From Crambe crambe (Eukaryota > Porifera > Demospongiae > Poecilosclerida > Crambeidae): 64,000 nt of DNA. The notes beneath the pieces are model-generated. The model searched no databases. It was not told the DNA's origin and saw only the letters and a list, made by a program, of their open reading frames with translations. A program made the position numbers and the translations under genes. Location of the stretch: contig OZ004589.1 in NCBI GenBank assembly GCA_963924555.1, positions 1,798,001 to 1,862,000 on the forward strand, read 5' to 3'. Below are positions 9,356 to 21,300 of the stretch, piece after piece; the stretch's first letter is position 1; each line of letters starts with the position of its first letter.

Positions 9356-12300
9356 TTGATTTATAATGGCTGTAGTTCGACAACATGGTACAGAAGATAT
9401 GAAGCCAAGTATCCCTTTGAAGCCCGTTACGAGACTGAAGTTTCCATGAAGGAAGGGGAGACTCTCTTGGTCAAGCAACTAGCTGATGGTAGCTGGCCTC
9501 AAGATGAACGTTGGTTGAACGGTCTCAATGAAGTCACAGGGAAAAATGGAGAATTTCCTGCAGGGGCTTACGTGGAGTTTATTGGTGAAGTTAAGGTGGA
9601 TCCCAAGCCCCCCTTACCATGCCCTCAGCCCCTCCCCCCACACCCTTCCCCCAGGCACTCTGATAACATATACAAAGAGAATCAGGCAGATGGAGGGATT
9701 GATCCAGGCACTCTTGATCCAGGATCCCCGCCCCCTAGTATGGACCTCTCCTCTCAACATGGACCTCTAGAGGAACAGGGTTGGTACTGGGGGAACATTT
9801 CAAGGTGGGTGTGACCACAGTATGACCAAGGTGGGTGTGGTTGATATTAGTTTAGACCTGTCTTCTCAACTAGTCTCGCGGGCCAGACCCTTTACCAACC
9901 GCGAGGGAAGGAAAGAGTCTGGTCAAATCCAATGCACGATCTTGTTGTGCACAGTCAGCAATCTTTGGAAGGAGGGGCACGACTATGACGTCATTATACA
10001 TCACAAATTTAGGAAAAATCTGCGCTCCGGATTTCTTAGCGCACATGGCTGAGCAGGAATATGATTACAGACTGGAGGCTGCTATTCAAGAGAGTGGGAG
10101 AAGGCTTGGAAACTGCTTTCAGATCAGAAAGCAGTGCCTCCAACCTACGAATATTGATTTCAGTATAAAATGCTCCCATTTTCAGTATTTTACCGTGAAT
10201 TTCAGTATTTTCAGCCATTTTATAAGTAATGTAAAATAAAATGTGTATAGTCAGTTTCTCTAAATTTCAGTATTTTTGGTCAAATTTCAGTAAAAGTTCT
10301 GATGAATCAGTATAGTTGGAGGCTCTGAGAAAGTGTCGGAAATTTTCCAGTGTAACTCCTGGAGCAGTTCTTTGGCTGATGCACACCTTGGACCATGCAG
10401 CCTTTTCTTTTTCCTATGATCACCAACGAGATCTCTGCACACAAGCACAGCTCATTAACATGACTAAACTAGAACTACTCTGTAAGTGCACGCGTGAAAA
10501 AATCTGTTTGAGACCCGTGACGTATTGTGACGTTTTGTGCATGCCCGCCACCAAATCTTTGGCAAGTTGAAACAAGATCATGTATTGGATTTGACCAGGC
10601 TCTTTCCTTCCCTTGCGGTTGGTAAAGGGTCGGGCCCGCGAGACTACTTCTCAACATGGACTTCTAGAGGAACAGGGTTGGTACTGGGGGAACATTTCAT
10701 GGTGGGTGTGACCACAGTATGACCAGGGTGGGTGTGATTGATATTAGTTTAGACCTGTCTTCTCAACATGGACCTCTTGGTACTGGGGAACATTTCAAGG
10801 TGGGTGTGACCAAAGTATGACCAGGGGTGGGTGTGGATGATATAATGATATTGAGTGTAGTATTTTACTTTGTGCCATGTAATAAAACTTGTTCTTGACC
10901 TCATCTGTCCATGCATTTATAGAGAAGATGTGGTGAATAAACTAGTTGACACTCCTGATGGGACCTTCCTGGTACGTGACTCTCAGAGGGCGGGGGAGTA
11001 CACCCTCACAGTCAGAAAAGGTGCGGCTAACAAGCTGATCCGTATCATCTATGTCGGTGGGAAGTATGGTTTCACTGAGCCCACTATGTTCCCCTCCGTA
11101 CCTGCACTGGTCCAGCACTTCAGAAAGAACCCTTTGACTAGGTATAATGCTAGACTAGACACGACTCTAGTCCAGCCCATCTCAAGATTCGATAAGGTGA
11201 GCTTGACCCTGCGTGTAAATTATTATTCATTAGAGGCTACCATAAGATATTTCCCCCAAGTTTTCTGATTACCAATATTTTTAACCATTGACCTTTGTCC
11301 TCTACATGACCTTTATCCTTTGACCCCTGCCTCCAGGTTGAGGATGAGAGTGACGATGAAGAAGAGGCGGAGGGAGGCTGGGAAGAAGACAGGGAGGCCT
11401 TGGCCAATAGCATCCTGCAAAAACTGCAGGACATGGCAGAGATATTTGAGCAAATGAATGATGACTACACTGCCATGCAAGAGAAATCAGAAGTACTTCG
11501 CAAGGTATGTAGTACGTTGCATGATTCATATGTGATTGGGAAGGGGGAGGGTTCTAGCTAGTAGATACCTTCATACATCTCAAGAGGAAGTGGCAGCTGT
11601 TGGAATTATGATTAGACCTGAGCTGATTTCTGTTGTTGTTGTTGTTATTGTTGTTGTTGTGGTTGTTGTTTCATAACTAAAACTCTTTTGTGTCTTGATA
11701 GAAAGTGGAAGAGGCAAACAAGTTGCGTTTAGCCCATGGCTTGGTGCTGGACATGGTGAGGGAGCAACTTCAAGTCTTTGACGAATCAAATAAGGCTGGA
11801 CTCTCCAAGAAGGAAAGGCAACAGTAAGAATATTAGTCCTATCGGCAATTTTCGGTACCAAGTAGAAAATAATGAAACACCCCAAGTTAACCTAGAAATA
11901 ATAGAATGAAAATGTAGTGGGAAGGGTCGTCACCAGTATTAGCACAAAGTATGCTAATTATTATTCTGGTAGCAGCCTTATATAGCAAGATTCCACCCCC
12001 CTGAAGTTGCATAGTCTCGCAGGCTGACCCTTTAACAACCCAAGGGAAGGGTGGTCAAACTCACATGAGCATCAGTAAGTATAAAGAAAAGAAAATGGTA
12101 TCACACTATAGCCTATCTATGTTCTGAGAACTAGAAGATAGCATTAGGCCCACTATGCCTTAAGGGTGGTGGCACATACGTAGCAACGCACATGCTAACG
12201 ATTAAATATTAATAACTCCAAAATTACTATAGCTATGGACTTCAAATTGCACATAGTTATAAGGTAGTATATCACTAATACACACACTATAAATGAAGAA

Positions 12301-15300
12301 AAAAGGTTAATTCTTACAGGTGATATGAGTCTTTTTACTCTTTAGAGATAAAAATCATTGTTTCTCACCGACCGCTGAAATTAAGTGGCTGATTTTTGGT
12401 CTATAGCTTCTTAGTAGCCCTCTCTACAAAATTACAGAAGGATTTGTTGGTATCTACTTTACTTTTTGAGTTCCCAAAAGTGAGTATTTTAAGTTCCTGG
12501 GCTAAATCAAGAAGTAAAATAGATATCCTTCTGTAATTTTTTAGAGAGTGGTGCTAGAAAGCTACAGACCAAAAATCAGCCAGTGAAGTTTGGTGGTTTG
12601 TGAGAAGTAAAGCTTTTTAGTTTGAATTCAAAAACTGTTCATAGCACCTGCAGGACTTGACCTTTCTTCTTCTTTTTTTTTTCTTTTTTTTTTGTGTGTA
12701 GTATTACTAGGGCAATGTTCAACATTCTTCAACGATTGCTGTTGAGTATCTGTAGCAATGTGCAGCATTTGATAGTGAGCAATTAAAGTAGCTGATAGGC
12801 TTCAGTGCTTGATATTGCTAGAGTCATGTAAGTGGTGGCAGGCAGCTGCATACATGCTTACCTCAAAGCACTTAGTGCCTACAAGCTGCTTAGATAAGCC
12901 TCTTGTGCCTGCTGCCCAAAAGGCTGTAGAAATGTTGAGCTGATAGTTCATTTGTGCTTTGCTGTTGTGTTATGTAGCTAAGTGGCAGGCAGCTGCATGC
13001 ATAGAAAGCTAAGTACTTACCACAAAGCACTTAGATATGTCTAGTGCCTACAATCCACTTAGATAAGCCTAGCCCTACTATCCACCATGCTATAAACAAA
13101 GCGATGTAGAAATCAATCAAGCAATTACAACTGGAGCATGCGCATAAATGTACTCGAAGGGGCGCATAAATGTACTCGAAGGGGCGCTACTATTGCACGA
13201 CACATACGCCTGGGGCATTTTGGAGTGTAGACCTAGATATATATATATAATATTATTATATATATTTACAATTTCAATGAGTCATGACCTGAGAGTCAGC
13301 TCGCTCACTGCGCTCGCTCGCTGCAACTAAGCTGCTTTATAGCCATGTGCAGTTTAAAGTCTATGGTGCAAGTAGTTTTGGAGATATGACCCCTTAGCAA
13401 CCATGTGTGGGCAGGATATGCCACCACCCTTAAGATGCCACTGATGTGATATGTGTCAGGTTAGGGTCATCAATGCTGATTATGTATACGTAAGTGGTGA
13501 GTACTAATATGGGAAGAATAAAACTCGAGAGTCCCTGTATGAGCAGAAGCATTTTGTTTGTTGTTTTGTTATTGTTTACCACTACCTTATTTGTGTTATT
13601 GTTTACCACTACCTTGTGATTATGAGTGACAAACTGAATGAAAATTCTCACACAGTTTGGTGGATAATTTTAAATTGTTGGGGCAGAAGAAGTTAGAAGC
13701 AGAGAAGAACTTCAAGCAAGCTGCTTGCCACTTGCAGGAGAAAAACATAGAATTTAGGACCATAGACAAGGACATCAATACCATTAGACCTAGGCTGATG
13801 AAACTCCAGAGGAACAAGGATGAGTATACCAGGTACTATATAGATGAGTCTTGTGTACTGTGAGACCAGGAATGACTTTACAGGGAAGTAGGAAGGTCGA
13901 AATACATATAAAATAGGTGCTGTTGGGACATGGCAGAGTAGTTTTTTGCTTAGACAGTATATGACATGCATGTTACATTAAGTGTTTCATCTTTGTATCA
14001 TAGGAAACTGCTAGAGCTTGGCTGGTCCAAAGAACAGATGGTGAAGGAGAAAGCTATGTCTGAATCGGAGAGCACTTATAACACTCTCTATGGGACTCTG
14101 GGTTTAGCACCATCTGGTCCCTCTCTTCTCCCTCAGATACCAGAAAGGAAGCCTCGGAGACCACCACAGTTGCAGGATCCCCTCCCTCCTCCTCCTTTGT
14201 CTTCTTTTACCATGTCTTCATGTCCCCCCATCCCCCCTCGCACCCCTTCCTCTAACACCCAACAGAGAGCCAAACCTCCCAATGAGAGGATGGGAGGACA
14301 AATGAGACCCCTCCCGGTAATTTATATACTTTGAGAGCAGATCATTCTAATCAATACTATTGTAGCTATGATTCCCGACATCTAAAACCACCATAACATT
14401 ATGCATCACTTCACATCTTTCTATTACACTAACTACTTTTTCATAATTATAACTTCACTCAAAATTCCTTTAACACAGTACACTAAGTAAATCCTGAAAT
14501 TGTTCTCTCCTCATTCCTTCTTTCTTCCTATCATCAGACCCTCTATCTCTCATACCATTCAAGCACCACAACTTGGTATTGAGTATTTATTTATAATAAG
14601 CATGACAGAGGTACAATAATATTTTACTGCTTGGTTGATTAGTTGTTTTTTTTTTCCCTTGATGACAAATTTTATGATTTCTCTCTCTCCCCCCCCCCCC
14701 CTCTGGCCCTCTCTCCCTCCTTCCCCTTCTCTTCCTCCCTTTAGCCTGTGCCAACAAGCAACAATAAACCTCATATGAATAAGGACACTTGGTTCTGTGA
14801 TGTAGATAGGTAAGTATTCAGAGTGTATGCAAACATATTGCACACTCATAATAATTATACTGATCACTGGTCACTCACTATCCAAGTGAAATGGCTAACC
14901 AAATCCTTCATCTATTTTCTTCCTAGTTGCTATGGACAGATCCAGTCAGTATACTGGGCACTGTTAACTGTTAATTGTACATACTCAGTGAGGTATGCTA
15001 TCCAGCCATTTCTCAAACAATGCACTTTGATAATAATTATCCTAGTAGGGTTTCATCTGAGGAGGGGGGCACAGGGGAAGCCTCCCCCCAAACAGCTCAA
15101 CTTCCCCCCGCTTCCCTCCCCCCCCCCAAACTGACCCAGCCCCCCTCCCAAGATATTCCCAAAGGAAATTTTAGGACAAAAAATACTTCTAAGTGCATAT
15201 TTTTAGGATCCAAGCATTTAAGAAATACTTCTAAGTATTATTTAAGCATTTTTGGCTTCACGCTCTGTGCGGAAGGGGATACATCCCCCTCCCACACCCT

Positions 15301-17040
15301 CCCCTCACTGTGGCCTTACAGCCACATGTTCCATGAGCTTCCCCTCCAAGGTGAGACTTTTGTATAATTATTTGATAATGTCTCCACCAAATTTCAGACA
15401 CAAGTGGCCAAAATAATTACCAGTAGTTACATCTTATTCACCTGAGACATTCTCTTATTTTATGCAGCATTATTATTGCACAATAAATATACTTTCATGT
15501 TCAGAAATAAGTCGAGTGAGATGCTAATGGGTAAACCAAATGGGACATTTTTGTGTCGACCAACCCGCAAGCAGAGCAAGCTGAGGAATGGTGAATTGCA
15601 TACCCACACTGTGGACATAGTGTAAGTTATGTACAGTGTGCAATAGAACACTATTAGCAAGACCAGCAGTCTCAGGGACTCAGTTTGGGAATAAGTGTGG
15701 CAAATTGTTGGTGTCACTGTGCCTGTGAGTTAGACATGCTTTTGTTATGGCCACAAAAAAATTAAATGAATAAATGAGAGTGCGTTAGCACTCTCTAGGT
15801 AGGGATGGCGGGTCAAAGGTCATAAGACTGTATAAATTAAAAACTCTTCTTCTCCTCTACCCTTATTCTACAGGTTCTCAGAAGGCTACAGTGAATTATT
15901 ACATCTACAAAGAAGAGAGGAGAATGTTCAAAAACCAAAAATTCATTCCACCAACATATGAAAAAAAAGTGACTTTTGTAATAAGGATAATAAATATAAG
16001 ATCAACGTCCCGACTTACTGGCTATAGTCATCAAAATTCTGTTTCGGCCATCTGTTAGAGCAGCACCTAGAGGCTGATCTTAGATTTGATTAATAATTCA
16101 GTGATATTGAGCACAAGTTGGTAGGGGGCGGGGCCACATATAAGTGCACATGTGGCTACAGTACAGCCTAATAGCTAAGCTTCAGTTCAGTAGCTCTTAA
16201 CTGATGATGTTCCAGTCACTCCTTGCTGAATTGCAGTACAGATGCTCATCGTATTATAGCCACTTGGCTGTAGTGTAGTCAGCTCACTTCACCATGCCAT
16301 GCACATATCATTTATATTGCTGTTAATAGACAAAACTGAATAGCTACAACCAGTGACCGTACCTACAAAAGAAAAAGATAAGGCAGAGCTGGCTTTGTAC
16401 TCTACTGTATAGGTAGTGGATGTAAATGTATGGAAACAATCCCTACATTTACAACTGCCATAGCAAGCTATATGTATAGGTAGTTTACAACTGCCATAGC
16501 TAGCTATAGGTAGTGGATGTAAATGTAGGGATTGTTTTCATATGAGGCTGCAGTACATTATACAGCCCAGCTAGATTTTTGGCTATCCCTTTTTATTTAG
16601 AAGAAATTTTTTGCACTCACTTGTAGCTAATACAATCAGTACTGCATGTGGAATGGAAACTTTTGGTAAGATCCAGGAATGAATTTATGTATTGTAGATG
16701 GAGGTTTTTGCATTTCAGGGAGTGGGGTTCCCTTATCTAAGTACAGTGGAATGTCTCAATGTGGTGGAGTCCATTAATTCACATTAGGACTAATAATTGT
16801 AGAGGAGTATAATGAGGTGTACTCTAAAGATAAAGTTCTTTACAGCATTGAACTGAACTTGACAGGTACAATGGATTCAGGCATATGAAAGTGGTAAAGA
16901 TGGATGATAAGTATGGATTCTCTACTCCCTGCACGTACACTTCTCTGATGGAGCTTGTTCTTCACTACTCTGAAAACTCTCTAGTACAGCACAACCCTGG
17001 CCTCACCATTACTTTAGAACATCCAATTAAGAGTACATAA
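9356..17040 (+). CDS. PIK3R-like: PI3-kinase class IA regulatory subunit (p85-type), SH3-nSH2-iSH2-cSH2
   Basis: Exons: 9356-9804, 10923-11196, 11337-11504, 11702-11823, 13656-13832, 14004-14316, 14745-14809, 15505-15621, 16866-17040 (619 residues if the ATG at 9356 is used). Order: SH3 (about residues 13-82, with RWLNGLNEVTG and GEFPAGAYVEFIG as in p85); short proline-rich linker; nSH2 (WYWGNISRED, GTFLVRDS, YGFTEPTMFPSV); acidic then coiled-coil iSH2; a proline-rich insert; cSH2 (TWFCDVDRNKSSEML, GTFLCRPTRK, SLVQHNPGLTITL). In the family, iSH2 holds p110 and the SH2 domains bind YxxM phosphotyrosines at membranes. Both FLVR arginines are present. The RhoGAP/BH domain normally between SH3 and nSH2 is absent. 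The true start may be upstream: an AG acceptor precedes 9376 in phase with exons at 5229-8611. Confidence 0.92.
9748..10850. repeat. Tandem triplication of an exon end and its splice donor
   Basis: The 3' end of the SH3/nSH2 exon plus its donor (GGTACTGGGGGAACATTTC, AAG/GTGGGTGTGACC) and following intron DNA (about 115 bp) occurs three times: about 9748-9870, 10647-10762 and 10756-10850. The second copy has the donor altered to CATG/GTGGGT and the third is internally shortened. A TIR element is inserted between copies one and two. Confidence 0.85.
9871..10646. mobile_element. TAGTCTCGCG-type TIR element with 9-bp target duplication
   Basis: Begins TAGTCTCGCGGGCCAGACCC and ends in the reverse complement GGGTCGGGCCCGCGAGACTA; the TIRs extend about 60 bp. 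The flanks are direct 9-bp repeats CTTCTCAAC (9862-9870 and 10647-10655). It has no transposase. The TSD length suits Mutator-like elements. It lies in the first intron of the p85 core gene. A second full-size member is at 61873-62464. Confidence 0.88.
12161..13432. mobile_element. Large TIR element, TAAGGGTGGTGGC ends
   Basis: Left end TAAGGGTGGTGGCACATAC at 12161 and right end GTGGGCAGGATATGCCACCACCCTTA to 13432. Inverted similarity extends about 100 bp inward (ACTCCAAAATTAC; GGACTTCAAATTGCACAT). It contains the smaller palindrome at 12380-12595 and the repeat paralogous to 3400-4840. It sits in the p85 intron 11824-13655, has no recognisable transposase, and has no clean target duplication. 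Confidence 0.75.
12380..12595. repeat. Foldback repeat, about 85-bp arms
   Basis: 12381-12468 (GTGGCTGATTTTTGGTCTAT ... ATTACAGAAGGAT) is repeated in reverse complement at 12500-12592. It is nested in the larger TIR element, and its single-stranded form would be a long hairpin. Confidence 0.82.
14653..14742. repeat. Pyrimidine-rich tract before a splice acceptor
   Basis: A CT-rich run with ten consecutive C residues near 14691-14700 ends at the TTTAG acceptor of the 14745 exon. It probably acts as an extended polypyrimidine tract; no independent feature is evident. Confidence 0.5.
15778..16072. mobile_element. Non-autonomous dispersed element, copy 2 (inverted)
   Basis: Reverse-complement copy of 4480-4765, from GAGAGTGCGTTAGCACTCTC to CATCTGTTAGAGCAGCA. 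It sits in the intron before the last p85 exon. The same intron holds a small inverted repeat near 16430-16550 (GGTAGTGGATGTAAATGTA-type arms). Confidence 0.78.
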
Positions 17041-17597
17041 AGATAGGGGCATCCCTAGAATACCCCTCTGTTATGTATTATTTTTAGCTTGAGAGTGATC
17101 ATGGAGCCATATCTAGCAAGCATGGCCAACTAGTGTATCAATTTTCATTATGATCGTGTAATTTTCTAGTTGATAGCTAGCTATTAGCTAATTGCTGTGA
17201 ATTGTGTCTCTAGTTTAACAAGCTAGATCCACTCCTGGTCTTGGCAGCCAAAAGGAACTCGCCTCATGTAAAAAAGGACTCCAGCGAGATCTACTTGGCT
17301 ATATCAAGCAAAGGAAGCAGAGCCAGCTAAATGTAGTGCTATTAAATTTGTGATTTAGTATTTAATAATGTAGCTGTCTTCAAAGTATGTTTGCTCATGA
17401 AGGCCATCACAATAATTATGGTATACAGGAGGGTGTAGCTATGCAGCATCAGGTGTGAAAGAATTTCAATAAGATTCATGTGCTAAACGTGATCAAGCAA
17501 GCAAAACTGAAGTGGATACAGTTAGCTAATATGTAGTTAAAGCCTGCACATTAATAATTTTGATTTTGCATGGACATGGATTGTATATAGACTATGT

Positions 17598-18326
17598 AAC
17601 CGGGATTGGAAACGCAATAAACTGCCCGGCCACTCCTGCCCGCATTAATTAATACAACAAGAAAAAGACAATAATTTGTGTGCAGCCATTGATCCTGGTG
17701 ATTTCTTTCAGGTTCTTCTTCACCTCTGCACCTTCTTGTTCTCTTCCCAAACTATGAGTGAAGATATTGAAGCCTCCCTCTCAGTCGATCATCCCTGAGG
17801 AATATAGTATTAAAAATTAATGTACTCACTTTTTCTCGGCAAGGGAATGCATAGCTACATTTGGAAAGCATAGGTGGAGGGCATGAAGGAATAACTACTT
17901 GTTATGAATATAAATTGGGGTCACTAGAAACAACCACTTTACGCAAAGACACACCCAGCAAATGGCTGAAACTTTTGAATACATGCAAAGTTCACTACAT
18001 TTTAGGTATGATTTAGCTAGGTATGAGGGCATGAAGTAGCTAAGCTCTGAAACTGTAAGTTGCAAATCTATTCTTTCATGTATTAAAGGAGATACAGGTA
18101 CACAAAGCCAAAACAGGCTAGAACAGGCTGGCATGCCATGATGGATGTCTTAGCAGCAAAAAATTTGCTTTTTGTAGGAGTAAGGTGGTGAAGTTACTAC
18201 CTATGCTATGGACTTACTTCTGAACTTGAGAGGTCGATTCCTCTACGTTAAGCTTTTTCAGCTCTTCAACGCATCCCAATACGGATTGCTATAAATTATT
18301 GTTGCTATGGGGCGTTTCCAATCCTG
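17598..18326. mobile_element. GGGATTGGAAACG-type TIR element upstream of gene A
   Basis: Left end near 17598 (ACCGGGATTGGAAACGC) and right end near 18307-18320 (GGGCGTTTCCAATCC). The outer ends are eroded compared with the copies upstream of genes B and C. The right end lies about 65 bp before the signal-peptide ATG of gene A. No gene was recognised in the 17041-18384 intergenic stretch. Confidence 0.65.
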
Positions 18327-18384
18327 TAGTCGATCTACCGACCGCGTCATAGATACATGTTTCTCTTGGCCAATTTCAACCGGT

Positions 18385-21300
18385 ATGCTCAAGCTAATAT
18401 TGCTGATGTTGATGCTGCTCCATCGAGTTTCTGCCCAGGGTGAGTTACTAGCTAGCTGCGTACACGACTAGAATGGCTATTCTGATCATTGCTTGATATT
18501 AATTTTTTGTAAAGATCTGACTGTTTCGTCACAAGAGAGTACCTTTCGACTAGCAGGTCAAGGATTATTTAGTAGGACCTGCAGGTATAGTGGGTAAGTA
18601 TATAGTTGAGTCTAGATTTCAGGGGCATAGCTAGCTAGCTATTATAAATTTCCAAGTACATCACATCCTAGTGGTTGTTTGACATGGTTACAAGCATCCT
18701 TGTGGATGGTAGGCTATACACTTCACTATAGCCAATATAATCTTAACTTCTATTCTAGCATTCAAATCTCAACAGATGGCAATTTTCTTTTTCTCTGTAT
18801 AGGCCAGGACTAGCTAGTTAGCTAGCTAGCTATATCTATTAGCTATATGCATCTCTAAGATTTTTTTTATTATTGGCTTGAATTTTCTTTAGGAATGATG
18901 CAAGTTTTCTGCGATTGGATTGGTACCTGAATGGAACTTTACACCCTAGAGGAATGGGGGTCATGGGAGACAAATTAAACCGCCTAATCCTTCAACCACC
19001 AACAATTAATGATGCAGGAGTGTATAATTGTACTGCAGTATTTTCTGATGGCAATTCAGTTCATATTGGTGGTGGATCTCTTATGATCATCAGTGAGTAT
19101 CAGAGAGTACTGCAGTACTCTCTAAGTAGGGATGGATTGCCCCATTGGACTAATACTTAGTTTTTTCTTTAATTCATAACTCCAGAATACTTCTCTCCTA
19201 CATGCAGTCAGCAACTCCTAACTTCAAATGTGTGACATGTTCAAAAATAGCACATCATTTTCCAACCTGTTATATAGCTTTCAACCTACAACGTGGCAGA
19301 CATTCATAAAAATATGCCTTGCCCTTGGACCTTAATTGACTTTGCATCTGATAGCATCTGATAACTTTCTCTCTTGATGTTGGTCTCTACATGAACCATA
19401 TTTTCATCTGTCGATGAACAAGTAGCCAAATGAATAAGGCAAGTGTGTACAATTCAAAAAAGTTCAGCAACGAGTGAGTTATAACGGTAAACCCCTTAAT
19501 ACCCACCACCAAATCCACCAATACTATTCTTCCTTACGTATAGCTAAAGTGAGTGAAGTAGCTTGATATTGATGTGGTTCTTGAGTTTGGTGATGGGTAC
19601 AGGTAAGGGGTTACTTGTTGCTGAACTTTTTTGAACTGTTACACATACTTGCCTTTTTCATTTAGAATAAAATTTTTCCTTTACTTCTAATTGCTAGTTA
19701 ATAATGGATAGAAATGAAGTGGAAATCATTGATGGCAATATATACCCTCTTATCCTGGACCATGGCCCACATCACCACTTGTCATTTTTATATCATTACA
19801 CAGATCCGGCCCAAGTAATTAATGCTCCCACAATTCAGTACGTATCGGCAGGTGACAGTACTGTCCTAAACTGCTCCACAACTTTCCCTCGCCATCTGAT
19901 ATTCATCACATGGCTTTATAACTCTTCAACTATTTCTAATGTGATCAATAGTGCCAGTTTAGAACATGCTGGACAATATAATTGTCTCATTTATGAAACT
20001 GTAACGAGTGTTGTAATATATAGAGCCAATATCCAGCTGGTGGTCATTGGTAAGTAATTAGTGCATGTCATCTAAACTATAGCCCCTAATTATCTAGCTA
20101 ATGGCTACACCAAACATTCAGTATATATTACTCTTATATAGATGTGAGGGTTTCTTCTATAAATGACACTGTTCAAATGCTAGGACGTGGGAGCTTCAGT
20201 AGGACATGCACATACAATGGGTAATTAGCTATAGTACCTACAGGGCTGTATACCAATATCTTGTTACATGCATGCATGATTTCAGGAGTGAAACACATTT
20301 TACTCGGTTGGATTGGTCACTAAATGGAAGTACTCACTCAATGGGAATGGGGGATGTAGGGATGAAATATAATCATCTCTTCATCCAGCAACCTACAATT
20401 GAAGATGCAGGAGAGTATGCATGCTCTGCAATTTTTCCCAATTATTCATCAATACCTGTCAGTGCTGGATCCCTTAGATTTCTCCGTGAGTACTTAACTT
20501 GCATGATTTTAAAAATGCATGGGCATGGTCAAGCAAAGGGTGGTAAGCATGCATGTCACTTTCAGCACCCCCCAATTGTCTACACCCCTGCTGCACCCAT
20601 GGCATTGCATAGTTCTTTATGCGGTCATGAAATATTTCTTCATATCAATCTATACACCCATTAATTTTATGATCACAACTCTTCACTTGCAAAGTCTAAT
20701 TGTACACACATAATAGCTAGCTACATACGTATGTGTACCCTATTCTTCTTCTCTTGCAGCTCCACCCTTCATCAATGTCAGTCTTATAGATCCAAATGTT
20801 TCATCACTGACTGTTTCGTCGCAGCATAATACCTTTCGAATAGCAGGTCACGGATCATTTGGTAGGACCTGCTGGTATAATGGGTAAGTAGTTGCGTAGC
20901 TAGCTTTAAGGTACAGCGGATGTCAGACATCCATATGGTTACAATTAGATGTGGATGGTACAGGCTTAAGAGAGTCTGAACTGCATAGCCTAGCAATAAT
21001 ACACTTTACACTATAGCTAAACTATGTATGGCCATAATCAACTATAGCTTCTATTCTGGCACTCGAATCTCAGTTTCTTTTTTGGACTAGCTAGCTATAA
21101 ATTATTATGTATAGCTACTCATGCCTGCCTTAAATTTTTCTCTAGGAGTTATCCTGGTTTTGTGCGATTAGATTGGTTACTGAATGGAACTTTACACCCA
21201 CGTGGGAAGGGAGTCGTGGGAGTCAAATTAAACAGTCTTATCCTTCAACCACTAACAGTAAATGATGCAGGAATGTATACTTGCCAGGCATTATTTTCTA

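Noticed and set aside
9605-9770. Possible reduced RhoGAP/BH domain between SH3 and nSH2
   Set aside because: Only about 55 residues, proline-rich and without any RhoGAP motif.
11580-11885. Minus-strand open frame with threonine run
   Set aside because: It comes from a (TTG)n tract in a p85 intron plus the antisense of an iSH2 exon.
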